The notes beneath the pieces were generated by a model. It saw only the letters and a list, made by a program, of their open reading frames with translations, was not told the DNA's origin and searched no databases. Position numbers and translations under genes: made by a program. From assembly GCA_003566795.1 (NCBI GenBank), contig PXBU01000092.1, positions 1 to 5,053 of the forward strand: a stretch of DNA of 5,053 nucleotides, read 5' to 3'. The first letter of the stretch is position 1. Every line of letters starts with the position of its first letter. The DNA is from Puniceicoccaceae bacterium (GTDB taxonomy: Bacteria; Verrucomicrobiota; Verrucomicrobiia; Opitutales; Coraliomargaritaceae). This document shows positions 1-5,053 of this stretch, in pieces.

Positions 1-15
1 AAGCTGCGCGCTACG
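1..15 (-). repeat. Partial REP-like module at the window edge
   Basis: The first 15 bases equal 244-258 and 368-382 exactly and carry the GCGCT arm (8-12) and the GTAG complement (11-14). The other half of the hairpin lies outside the window. Its orientation matches the modules at 231-258 and 355-382, which leaves 107-135 as the only flipped one seen. Confidence 0.7.
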
Positions 16-106
16 AACGTTCGTTTGGCCCCGCTCTGGTAAGGCAGTTTCCGAGCGTTGCGGCAAGTGCCGGTGAGGGTCTTTTGTGATGGTGCTGCCG
101 CCGGGC

Positions 107-135
107 CGTAGTGCGCAGCTTCAGCAAGCACTCCG
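107..135 (+). repeat. REP-like hairpin, inverted copy (GTAG foot on + strand)
   Basis: On the plus strand the element reads GTAG (108-111), with stem arms AGTGC (110-114) and GCACT (128-132). Between them are a GCA/AA internal loop, a 2-bp GC/GC stem and a TTCA loop. It is the reverse complement of the modules at 231-258 and 355-382, yet its left flank (GGGCCG) and right flank (GAACG) are collinear with the other units, so the module alone is flipped. The other modules have AGCGC/GCGCT arms. Here both arms changed together (T112 and A130), which keeps all five pairs. Confidence 0.85.
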
Positions 136-230
136 AACGTTCGTTCCGCCGGGCTCTGGCAAGGCAGCTGCCGGGCGTTGCGGCAAGTGCCGGTGGGGGT
201 CTTTGCGGTGGTGCTGCCGCCGGGCCGATG

Positions 231-258
231 CGAGCGCTTGCTGAAGCTGCGCGCTACG
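231..258 (-). repeat. REP-like hairpin (GTAG foot on - strand)
   Basis: Read on the minus strand, GTAG (254-257) is followed by the arm GCGC, a GCA/AA internal loop around a GC/GC stem with a TTCA loop, and the return arm GCGCT (complement of 233-237). The perfect outer stem is AGCGC (233-237) against GCGCT (251-255). REP elements in other bacteria are known for this layout: a tetranucleotide such as GTAG at the foot of an imperfect hairpin of 20-40 bases. Confidence 0.8.
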
Positions 259-354
259 AGCGTTTGTTCGGCCGGGCTCTGGCAAGGTAGCTTCCGAGCG
301 TTGCGGCAAGTGCCGGTGAGGGTCTTTTGTGATGGTGCTGCCGTTGGGCCGATG

Positions 355-382
355 CGAGCGCTTGCTGAAGCTGCGCGCTACG
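355..382 (-). repeat. REP-like hairpin nearest the stop codon (GTAG foot on - strand)
   Basis: The 28 bases are identical to 231-258, with stem arms AGCGC (357-361) and GCGCT (375-379) and GTAG on the minus strand at 378-381. It lies 22 bases past the TAG stop of the large gene, on the same strand, so it would be transcribed into the 3' end of that mRNA. There it could act as a 3' stabilising or processing hairpin. No T-run follows it, so it is not a canonical intrinsic terminator. Confidence 0.75.
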
Positions 383-412
383 GTTGGAATAAGCCACGAC
401 GCGCTACGGTTG
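374..412 (-). repeat. 13-bp direct repeat spanning the stop codon
   Basis: The 13 bases CGCGCTACGGTTG occur at 374-386 and again at 400-412, 26 bases apart. The inner copy is the foot of the REP-like hairpin. The outer copy contains the stop codon of the large gene (TAG, complement of 404-406) and the last two codons (CAA CCG). The sequence between them holds only a weak TGG/CCA hairpin around AATAAG. It looks like a decayed or partial second element. Confidence 0.8.
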
Positions 413-3400
413 TATCTCGACCCGCAGGCGGGAGAACATCTTGTCATTGATGACCAGATCCCAGTTGATCTTCACTTCGACTTGGTCAATGCCGGGTCCG
501 TAATAATCCTCGGTTTCCGTTATGATGATATTCGAGCCGTCGTGCACTGCGGTGTTCCAGTTAATTAGGTCGTCCCCGTAAACCACGCTGATGGTGGTCC
601 TCGCGTGCTCGTGAGCCTCGCGGGCACGCCGGTAGGTGAAGATGTAGTAATCTGCGTCGCTGGTGGTGTCGATCGTCGGTCTTAATGCAGAGGTATCGCT
701 GGAGGGATCGTCTGCACCGAACACCCAGGCCAGGCCGTTCGAGATGCCGTCGGCGTTGCTGTCGATGCTGGGACTCATGCCCTCTCCCGCCCATTTTTCG
801 AACGGACTTTCAACGCGGATGTAAACTGTCGCGACATTCGAGTCGACCATACCGTCATTGGCGATAAAGGTGAAACTATCGGTGCCGTAGTAGTCACTGT
901 TTGGTGTGTAGGTGAGGTCCGGAGCGGTGCCGCTGAGCGCACCGTTGGCCGGATCGCTCATCACGGTATAGCTCAGTGGGTCGCCATCCACATCGTCGGC
1001 AGTGAGCGTGATCGCGAGCGCCGTATTTTCGCTGGTTGTGATCGACTGGTCATAGGCGACTGGTGCCGTGTTGGTGGCGAGAGAAGCAACTGTGAAAGTG
1101 CCATCGCCGTTATCCGTCGCTTCAATGCCTTGGCCTGTGGTGTCGACAAAGCTGGATCCAATCGCGGCTGTCACCGCGGCAAGATCCGGAAAATCGCCGC
1201 CGTATTGCGCGGTGAACTCCGCTCCCGGCGCATCGAAGGAAATCGTGCGCATGGCCTCATATGTGCCTACGGCCAGACTTTCGACAATGCCGTTAACCTG
1301 CCAGGTGCCGCCGTTGAGCTCGATTCTGACAAGGCCGTCGGTGTTACGATACTCCAGGCCGGCAAGCTGGTTCACGTTGCCGTCCTGGTTCACCTTTATG
1401 ATCAAGCCATGAGGATCCTCTCTCAGGTGGCGGTTGATCATCTTCCAGCCCAGATTCACCGTGGCTGGGGCGTCCATGTCTCCATCGCCCACTTCGAGGT
1501 TGATCTCGGCGTCACCCACCTGCCACCATTGGGCGCCCGCGTTCCCGAAGTTGATGGTGCCGCTGCGGACGATCGTGGCTGGCGATAGATTCCAACTGGG
1601 ATACCCGCCGAACCATTCATTCGTGCTGTGGAGCGTCGCCGTCGGCAGATAGCCGTCAACGGCGGTTGCTGCATCGAAGATCACCACTTTGCCGAATGAG
1701 TTGGTGGTGTACAGGTTGCCGCTGGTATTCGGCACGTTGCCGTCCTGCCAGTTGGCGGGATCATTCCATTGGCTGCCGGGACCGGCGGCTCCGATCCAGA
1801 TGTATTCCGCGGGTTGAACCCGCACATCGATGTTCAGAGTCGCCTCCACCGGCGGATTGATGCCGTCGCTGACGCTGACGACAAAACTGTTCGGACCTGC
1901 GTCGCCCGTGTTGAGTGGCATGCCGGAGAGCGTGCCATTCCCGGCAACGCTGAGCCATTCCGGACCGGAAACCTTGGCATAGACCAACGGATCGTCTTCG
2001 GCATCCGTGGCAGTCCCCGCAAGCGTCCCGGCGTAGAAGTTGTTCTCCATGGCGTCATCGCCGATGATCGGGTCTGCGGCAAAGACGGGCGGTTCGTTGG
2101 GCTCGAGCACTTCAATGTTCAGCGTCGCTTCCACTGGTGCGGCGATGGCATCGCTGGCACTGATGGTGAAGCTGTTCAAACCGAGATCCCCGCTGCCGGG
2201 AGTCCCCGAGAGCGTGCCGTCTTCTGCGATGATCAACCATGCAGGCCCGGAGACCTTGGCATACAGCACGGTGTCGCCATCGGGATCGGTCGCGCTCCCG
2301 GCGATGGTGCCGAAATAGGGCGTATCGACCGAGCCATCCCGCTCCGTTACCGGGTCGGTGATGAAGGATGGCGGCTCGTTCTCACCTGTAGTGAACACCT
2401 CCACTTCCACCGTTGTTAGAACAGGATCGGCGATGCCGTCACTGACGCTGACGACAAAGCTGTTGAGACCCAGGTCGGTGTTTCCGGGCTGGCCGGTGAG
2501 CCAGCCTTCCACGGAAACGGTGCCCCAGGAGGGGCCCGCGACCAGCGCAAATGTCAAGGGATCGCCATCCGCATCAAACGCATCTTCAATGAGATTGTAG
2601 GAATACAGTGTGCGGATGGGGGCAGGTTCGGCATTGATTGGATCGGAGACCCACTCCGGCGCGTCATTGACATTGATGACCTGGATTTCCAGACGGCCTT
2701 CGACCGGCGGCGTTTTTCCATCGGTCACGCTCACACGGAAGCGGTTCAATCCCACATTGGATTTGAGGGGTGTGCCGGAGAGCGCACCGTCCGTCGCGAC
2801 GGAGAGCCATGCCGGGCCGGAGACCTTGGCGAAGGTCAATACCGGATCCTCGGCGTCCTCCGCGGCATCAACCAAGGAGTCGGCATAGGGCTGGCCGTAA
2901 AAGGCATCCATTTTGACGACCGGATCGCTCAGCCAGTAAGGCGGGGGGTTTTCCGGTGTGACCTCGTAAATGGAGTAGTCGATGATTGCCGAGCTGGTGT
3001 CCAGCGCCTCACCCTCGGCTGCGAGAATGGTTGCCCCGGCGGCAATCCCCATGCGCAGGGTGCCCACGTCCAAGGGGGTCACCTCCAGCGCGATCACATC
3101 CGGGGAGGGTTGGCTGATTGCCCCGAGTGTGACATCCGCAGTTCCAAAGTTGATGAAGTCGGCAGCGTCCAGCGTCGCTGCATCGAGCTCATGATTGAAG
3201 CTGAAGGTGTAGATCACCGGCACGGTGGCACGGGTGGTCACACCGCTGATATCGGTATCAATGCCGACGACGCCCAGTCCGGGCTCGGAGACTGCGACCT
3301 CGACGTTATCAATGATGCCCGCACCGTCACTGTGACCTTTGACGCGCACCGCAACGTCCATGCCGAGGCTGGATTCATCGCCGGTCGCGACGTAAGTGAA

Positions 3401-5053
3401 GGTCTTGCGCTGATACGTGGCGGTCGCTCCTGATCCGGAGGAAAGAGTCGCCAAGACTTGTGCGGTGCCACTACTCATATTCCGGGTGTCGGTGCGGTCT
3501 GCACCAGGTTCGAAGGTGATCAAGCCGACCGCATAGCCCTCATGCGGGGGATCATACGCGCCATCCTGGACCACATCGAAACTGATCGTGTAGGTTGTGC
3601 CTGCGGTAAGGCTGCCGATCGCACCCACGACTGAGGTGATGCCGGCTTGGCGGTGGCGCAGCGCGTAGGCCTGGGTCCCAGCAGGATCTGATGCATGTTC
3701 GAAGTAGCCGGAGGACTCATCGACGATGCCGTGGCGGCCCGTAAATGTACCCGTAGCTCGGATCCATTTGTCAGGATTGGTCTGCCCGCTGGTGAATCCC
3801 TCACTCCCTGCGGCATCCACATCCGGCGAGCCGGAGGCCACCTCGAAGTCGTCCCAGAAGACCACCGTTTGAGGTGCCTCCTCGACCGTGATGTGAACGG
3901 TCGCCTGCACGGCGGGTGCCTGACCGTCGCTCACGCTCACGACGAAGCTATTCAGGCCGATATTTGCTACGCCAGGCACGCCCGTCATTTTCCCATCGGA
4001 AGCGATTGTCAGCCATGATGGACCCGAGATCTTGGCAAAGGTCAGTAAATCGCCGTCGATGTCATTCACATCGTCCATCAGCCCCGAGAAGTAGGGGAAG
4101 CCCTGCTCCGCCGGCGCGGCGACCACCGGGTCACTCAGCCAGTACGGGGGGCTGTTCACGGCGATGACCTCATACAATACGCCATGACTGATGGGCAGGG
4201 TGGTGTCCAGCCAGTCGCCCCCGGCACTCGCGATGCTCGCGCCCGCGATGATGCCGAAGCGCAGCGTGCCGCTTTGGGTGGGTGTGACGACGACCTCGAA
4301 CACGCCCGGCGCAATCTGGGTGATCGAGTTGATCTCTATATCTGCCGTGCCGAGATTCTCGAAGTCGGCCGCGTCCAGCGTGGACGCGTCCATTTCCATA
4401 TTGAAAGTCAGAGTGTAAGTCACCGGACTATGCTGAAAAGCGGAATTGCCGGGAATGTCGCTGGTGATGTCGGCGGAGCTAAGGAAAGGCAGCGCCGGGT
4501 CGGGCCCCTCCGAAACCAGCAGATCGACAGCCGAGCCTCTGGCGACGGTGACGCCGGAATCCGGCGTCTGGGCCAGCACCTCATCCAGCGGGATGATCTG
4601 CCGATATTCGGAAGTCACACTCCCCAAGGTCAGGCCATGCACGGCGAGCACCTCCTCGGCGATCGTTCGTTGCAGCCCACTCACATCGGGGACCGTGGTA
4701 TCCGCACTGATGGTGGCGGAGGCCGGGGCCGAAGGCGTGCTGGTGTTCTGCGCCGGACTCAGGTCACGCAATGTCACCGTGTAGGTGTAGGTGACCCCGG
4801 GCGTCAACCCGGTATCGGTGTAATGGGGGCTGGCTTGCCAGCCGCTGTCATTGCCGCCACCGGATGTGCAGGTGAAGTAATACTCGACTCCCGACGGGTC
4901 AAAATCAGGCGTTGCCGACATGGTGATCGAAGACGCGTCGATCACCGTGGGCAATTGCTGGAAGCTCGAAGTGCCGTCGCCGGGAGGTGCCGTGTCGGCA
5001 ACCTCCGCCTGCGTGCCCAGGAGCACACCACGGTAAGTGGATGCGAAGCGGAT
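404..5053 (-). CDS. Giant multi-domain secreted/surface protein (PASTA, Ig-like, putative-Ig/cadherin repeats, CBM-like), 5'-partial
   Basis: The frame runs without a stop from the right window edge to a TAG at 404-406, giving at least 1549 codons. The GTG at 5026 is only the first start-like codon inside the window. Nine sense codons precede it, no Shine-Dalgarno-like sequence lies before it and no signal peptide follows, so the real N-terminus is outside. Modules, numbered from that GTG: fibronectin-III-like 25-107; PASTA 111-175; Ig-like 180-289 and 584-690; five putative-Ig/cadherin-like repeats (291-382, 692-785, 787-878, 882-975, 977-1070); jelly-roll carbohydrate-binding-like 387-580; beta-solenoid-like 1073-1316; cadherin-like 1318-1406; C-terminal domain 1409-1540. 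DxDGD calcium-type motifs recur (322, 818, 914, 1345). I found one cysteine (C53) and few lysines. Such chains are known as extracellular adhesins or as the non-catalytic part of polysaccharide-degrading enzymes; the role here is inferred. No catalytic domain, sortase motif, PEP-CTERM or autotransporter barrel is visible. Confidence 0.95.
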   Translation of the reverse strand: MRFASTYRGVLLGTQAEVADTAPPGDGTSSFQQLPTVIDASSITMSATPDFDPSGVEYYFTCTSGGGNDSGWQASPHYTDTGLTPGVTYTYTVTLRDLSPAQNTSTPSAPASATISADTTVPDVSGLQRTIAEEVLAVHGLTLGSVTSEYRQIIPLDEVLAQTPDSGVTVARGSAVDLLVSEGPDPALPFLSSADITSDIPGNSAFQHSPVTYTLTFNMEMDASTLDAADFENLGTADIEINSITQIAPGVFEVVVTPTQSGTLRFGIIAGASIASAGGDWLDTTLPISHGVLYEVIAVNSPPYWLSDPVVAAPAEQGFPYFSGLMDDVNDIDGDLLTFAKISGPSWLTIASDGKMTGVPGVANIGLNSFVVSVSDGQAPAVQATVHITVEEAPQTVVFWDDFEVASGSPDVDAAGSEGFTSGQTNPDKWIRATGTFTGRHGIVDESSGYFEHASDPAGTQAYALRHRQAGITSVVGAIGSLTAGTTYTISFDVVQDGAYDPPHEGYAVGLITFEPGADRTDTRNMSSGTAQVLATLSSGSGATATYQRKTFTYVATGDESSLGMDVAVRVKGHSDGAGIIDNVEVAVSEPGLGVVGIDTDISGVTTRATVPVIYTFSFNHELDAATLDAADFINFGTADVTLGAISQPSPDVIALEVTPLDVGTLRMGIAAGATILAAEGEALDTSSAIIDYSIYEVTPENPPPYWLSDPVVKMDAFYGQPYADSLVDAAEDAEDPVLTFAKVSGPAWLSVATDGALSGTPLKSNVGLNRFRVSVTDGKTPPVEGRLEIQVINVNDAPEWVSDPINAEPAPIRTLYSYNLIEDAFDADGDPLTFALVAGPSWGTVSVEGWLTGQPGNTDLGLNSFVVSVSDGIADPVLTTVEVEVFTTGENEPPSFITDPVTERDGSVDTPYFGTIAGSATDPDGDTVLYAKVSGPAWLIIAEDGTLSGTPGSGDLGLNSFTISASDAIAAPVEATLNIEVLEPNEPPVFAADPIIGDDAMENNFYAGTLAGTATDAEDDPLVYAKVSGPEWLSVAGNGTLSGMPLNTGDAGPNSFVVSVSDGINPPVEATLNIDVRVQPAEYIWIGAAGPGSQWNDPANWQDGNVPNTSGNLYTTNSFGKVVIFDAATAVDGYLPTATLHSTNEWFGGYPSWNLSPATIVRSGTINFGNAGAQWWQVGDAEINLEVGDGDMDAPATVNLGWKMINRHLREDPHGLIIKVNQDGNVNQLAGLEYRNTDGLVRIELNGGTWQVNGIVESLAVGTYEAMRTISFDAPGAEFTAQYGGDFPDLAAVTAAIGSSFVDTTGQGIEATDNGDGTFTVASLATNTAPVAYDQSITTSENTALAITLTADDVDGDPLSYTVMSDPANGALSGTAPDLTYTPNSDYYGTDSFTFIANDGMVDSNVATVYIRVESPFEKWAGEGMSPSIDSNADGISNGLAWVFGADDPSSDTSALRPTIDTTSDADYYIFTYRRAREAHEHARTTISVVYGDDLINWNTAVHDGSNIIITETEDYYGPGIDQVEVKINWDLVINDKMFSRLRVEIQP
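407..802 (-). other. C-terminal domain of verrucomicrobial secreted-protein type (residues ~1409-1540)
   Basis: It starts with FEKWAGEG, has a calcium-loop-like IDSNADGISNGLAWVFGADDP, then YYIFTYRRAR, TTISVVYGDDLINWNTAVHDG, DYYGPGIDQVEVKI and FSRLRVEIQP before the stop. I recognise the order 'D.n.DG.sNgl.wvfGa.' followed by a 'f.yrR....' and '.v.yg.dL..W..a' sandwich as a recurring tail of secreted Verrucomicrobiota proteins. A sorting role has been supposed for such tails but is not shown here. The domain looks complete, so the stop at 404-406 is probably not a truncation. Confidence 0.6.
809..1075 (-). other. Cadherin-like (Ig-like tandem) domain (residues ~1318-1406)
   Basis: The sequence runs TNTAPVAYDQSITTSENTALAITL, then DDVDGDPLSYTVMSDPANGALSG, then LTYTPNSDYYGTDSFTFIANDG, then NVATVYIRV. 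This is the classic bacterial cadherin-like module (N.aPva.d.s..t.e.t...itl.a.D.dgd.l.y.v...P.nG.ls.......ytP...y.G.DsFtf...Dg...s..a.v.i.V). It is found in very large adhesins and surface proteins and usually binds calcium through the D.DGD motif, here at residues 1345-1350. Confidence 0.9.
1079..1810 (-). other. Beta-solenoid/autotransporter-passenger-like region (residues ~1073-1316)
   Basis: The region opens with YIWIGAAGPGSQWNDPANWQDGNVPN, whose 'W.G....W.d..NW.dG..P' arrangement is common at the start of passenger-like beta-helical regions in planctomycetal and verrucomicrobial proteins. It continues with alternating short strands such as TIVRSGTINFG, QWWQVGDAEINLEVG, GLVRIELNGGTWQVNG and MRTISFDAPGAEFT, and ends with ATDNGDGTFTV. 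No autotransporter beta-barrel follows, so secretion by type V is not suggested. A lectin- or hydrolase-like fold cannot be excluded by eye. Confidence 0.5.
1817..2668 (-). repeat. Tandem putative-Ig/cadherin-like repeats P3-P5 (residues ~787-1070)
   Basis: Three repeats of about 94 residues continue from P2. Each opens with a short [ND].PP.F..DP or APEWVSDP motif, has a D-rich loop (DADGDPLTF, DPDGDTVLY, DAEDDPLVY), the core 'AKVSGP.WL....GtLsG.P', and closes with G.NSF..S.SD. followed by PV.AT..I.V. The pattern is that of the He_PIG/cadherin-like family, which forms calcium-stiffened extracellular rods. The decapeptide NSFVVSVSDG is identical in P1, P3 and P5. P4 has drifted (NSFTISASDA), and P5 has a DAEDD loop in place of DxDGD. 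Confidence 0.85.
2672..3277 (-). repeat. Internal duplication copy 2: Ig-like A2 + putative-Ig repeat P2 (residues ~584-785)
   Basis: This is the second copy of the block at 3881-4489. The Ig-like part reads YTFSFNHELDAATLDAADF and GTLRMGIAAGATI. The putative-Ig part reads PPPYWLSDPVV, LTFAKVSGPAWLSVATDG and GLNRFRVSVTDG. Its calcium-type motif is degenerate (DAEDPV instead of DxDGD), unlike copy 1. P2 is followed without a linker by P3, so this copy starts the main tandem run. Confidence 0.85.
3287..3868 (-). other. Jelly-roll, carbohydrate-binding-like domain (residues ~387-580)
   Basis: It begins with VVFWDDFEV, continues through NPDKWIRATGTFTG, a central TAGTTYTISFDVVQDG, then TYQRKTFTYVATG, and ends with AGIIDNVEVAV. 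The start 'f.ddFE', the middle 'l.aGttYtisFdv' and the end 'iDnVeV' are the hallmarks of CBM4/9/CenC-like and related jelly-roll modules that bind polysaccharides. The ~190-residue length fits. Binding residues cannot be assigned by eye. The domain sits between the two copies of the Ig-like + putative-Ig block, as if inserted there or duplicated around. Confidence 0.65.
3881..4489 (-). repeat. Internal duplication copy 1: Ig-like A1 + putative-Ig repeat P1 (residues ~180-382)
   Basis: This two-domain block has an Ig-like part (YTLTFNMEMDASTLDAADF, later GTLRFGIIAGASI) and a putative-Ig/cadherin-like part (PPYWLSDPVV, DIDGDLLTFAKISGPSWL, GLNSFVVSVSDG). The same order and many of the same residues return at 2672-3277. 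The shared decapeptide PPYWLSDPVV is encoded by 25 identical bases out of 30 in the two copies, and all five differences are silent. The block is therefore an old intragenic duplication held at protein level. Confidence 0.85.
4502..4696 (-). other. PASTA domain (protein residues ~111-175)
   Basis: The segment opens with VPDVSGL, continues with A-EEVLAVHGLTLG and V-aQTPDSGVTVARGSAVDLLVSEGP. It matches the PASTA pattern (VPdv.G.....A...L...gl......s........v..Q.P..G..v..G..v.l.vs.G) over its full length of about 65 residues. PASTA domains are best known from penicillin-binding proteins and Ser/Thr kinases that sense peptidoglycan. Single copies also occur in large secreted proteins of other phyla, where binding of cell wall or glycan is only presumed. 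No kinase or transpeptidase is visible nearby. Confidence 0.85.
4706..4954 (-). other. Fibronectin-III-like domain (protein residues ~25-107)
   Basis: The segment has VEYYFTC, then GWQASPHYTDTGLTPGVTYTYTVTLRD, followed by a Ser/Pro/Ala-rich linker. The 'Y-T-D-TGL-pG-tYtYtV-rD' pattern is the usual C-terminal half of a bacterial fibronectin type III-like module. It carries the only cysteine I found in the visible protein (C53), so no disulfide within the visible part is possible. Such modules act as spacers in extracellular hydrolases and adhesins. The fold assignment is by motif only. Confidence 0.6.

Larger units (their letters stand above)
1..382. repeat. Tandem array of 120-124 bp units with a REP-like hairpin at each junction
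   Basis: Three units and the start of a fourth are visible. Equivalent landmarks recur at 51, 171 and 294 (shifts of 120 and 123), and the hairpin module recurs at 244 and 368 (shift 124). The first base of the window already lies inside a module (1-15 equals 244-258), so the array continues to the left. Units 1 and 3 share a run of 52 identical bases (49-100 and 292-343). Unit 2 differs there by substitutions and a one-base deletion. Each unit also keeps the palindrome-like CGGCAAGTGCCG (61-72, 181-192, 304-315). Units 1 and 2 keep the perfect palindrome CGAACGTTCG (14-23, 134-143), which is lost in unit 3. The array is intergenic, immediately 3' of the large minus-strand gene. I see no credible coding in it. 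Confidence 0.9.

Noticed and set aside
1..382. CRISPR array
   Set aside because: The unit is 120-124 bp, its whole length is similar between copies rather than having unique spacers, and one hairpin module is inverted.
340..403. Intrinsic (rho-independent) terminator for the large gene
   Set aside because: The hairpin at 355-382 is downstream on the right strand, but no run of T follows it on the minus strand and its stem has an internal loop.
404..406. Premature stop truncating the large gene
   Set aside because: The C-terminal domain runs to a natural-looking final strand (FSRLRVEIQP), and the sequence beyond the stop in that frame is the repeat array, not more domain.
121..447. Minus-strand 108-codon frame through the repeat array, with a repeated peptide
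   Set aside because: It stays open because two unit shifts (120 and 123 bp) are multiples of three, so the peptide repeat only mirrors the DNA repeat. It overlaps the end of the large gene, its composition is Arg/His/Pro-rich as expected of a GC-rich shadow frame, and the hairpin flip at 107-135 breaks the pattern.
178..568. Plus-strand short frames of 79-90 codons across the array and the gene end
   Set aside because: They have no ribosome binding site or recognisable domain, and they run through the repeats and antisense to the conserved C-terminal domain.
1769..2419. Plus-strand 216-codon frame antisense to the large gene
   Set aside because: It lies opposite the P4-P5 putative-Ig repeats, is Arg/Gly/Asp-rich without any domain, and long antisense frames are common in GC-rich coding DNA.
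5024..5026. GTG at 5026 as the true start codon of the large gene
   Set aside because: The frame stays open upstream to the window edge, there is no Shine-Dalgarno-like sequence before it, and what follows is not a signal peptide although the protein is clearly of extracellular type.

Overview
The window holds one very large, partly visible gene on the minus strand (404 to the right edge, 5053) and, downstream of its stop codon, a 380-base array of non-coding repeats (about 1-412). I see no other protein gene, tRNA, rRNA, CRISPR array or insertion sequence.

Organism: the DNA is GC-rich. The protein is a long, acidic, lysine-poor, almost cysteine-free chain of beta-sandwich modules. Its C-terminal region (a DSNADGISN-type calcium loop followed by NGLAWVFGA, and a late YYGPGIDQVEVKI stretch) is the style I associate with secreted proteins of marine Verrucomicrobiota, in particular the Opitutae/Puniceicoccales (Coraliomargarita-like). 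This placement rests on remembered family style, not on a search.

Gene: at least 1549 codons are visible. The frame is still open at the right edge, so the true start, the signal peptide and any catalytic domain lie outside the window. From N to C (residues counted from the GTG at 5026) the modules are: a fibronectin-III-like segment (25-107), a PASTA domain (111-175), Ig-like A1 (180-289), putative-Ig/cadherin-like P1 (291-382), a carbohydrate-binding-like jelly roll (387-580), Ig-like A2 (584-690), P2-P5 (692-1070), a beta-solenoid-like region (1073-1316), a cadherin-like domain (1318-1406) and a C-terminal domain (1409-1540). It reads as a cell-surface or secreted adhesion or polysaccharide-binding scaffold, or the accessory part of a larger extracellular enzyme.

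Repeat array: positions 1-382 hold three units of 120-124 bp plus the start of a fourth. Each junction carries a ~28-bp imperfect hairpin with a GTAG tetranucleotide at its foot, as in REP (repetitive extragenic palindromic) elements. One of the complete hairpins is inverted in place, and its stem differs from the others by two mutually compensating bases. That is the most interesting signal here. A 13-bp fragment of the same element overlaps the stop codon of the large gene.
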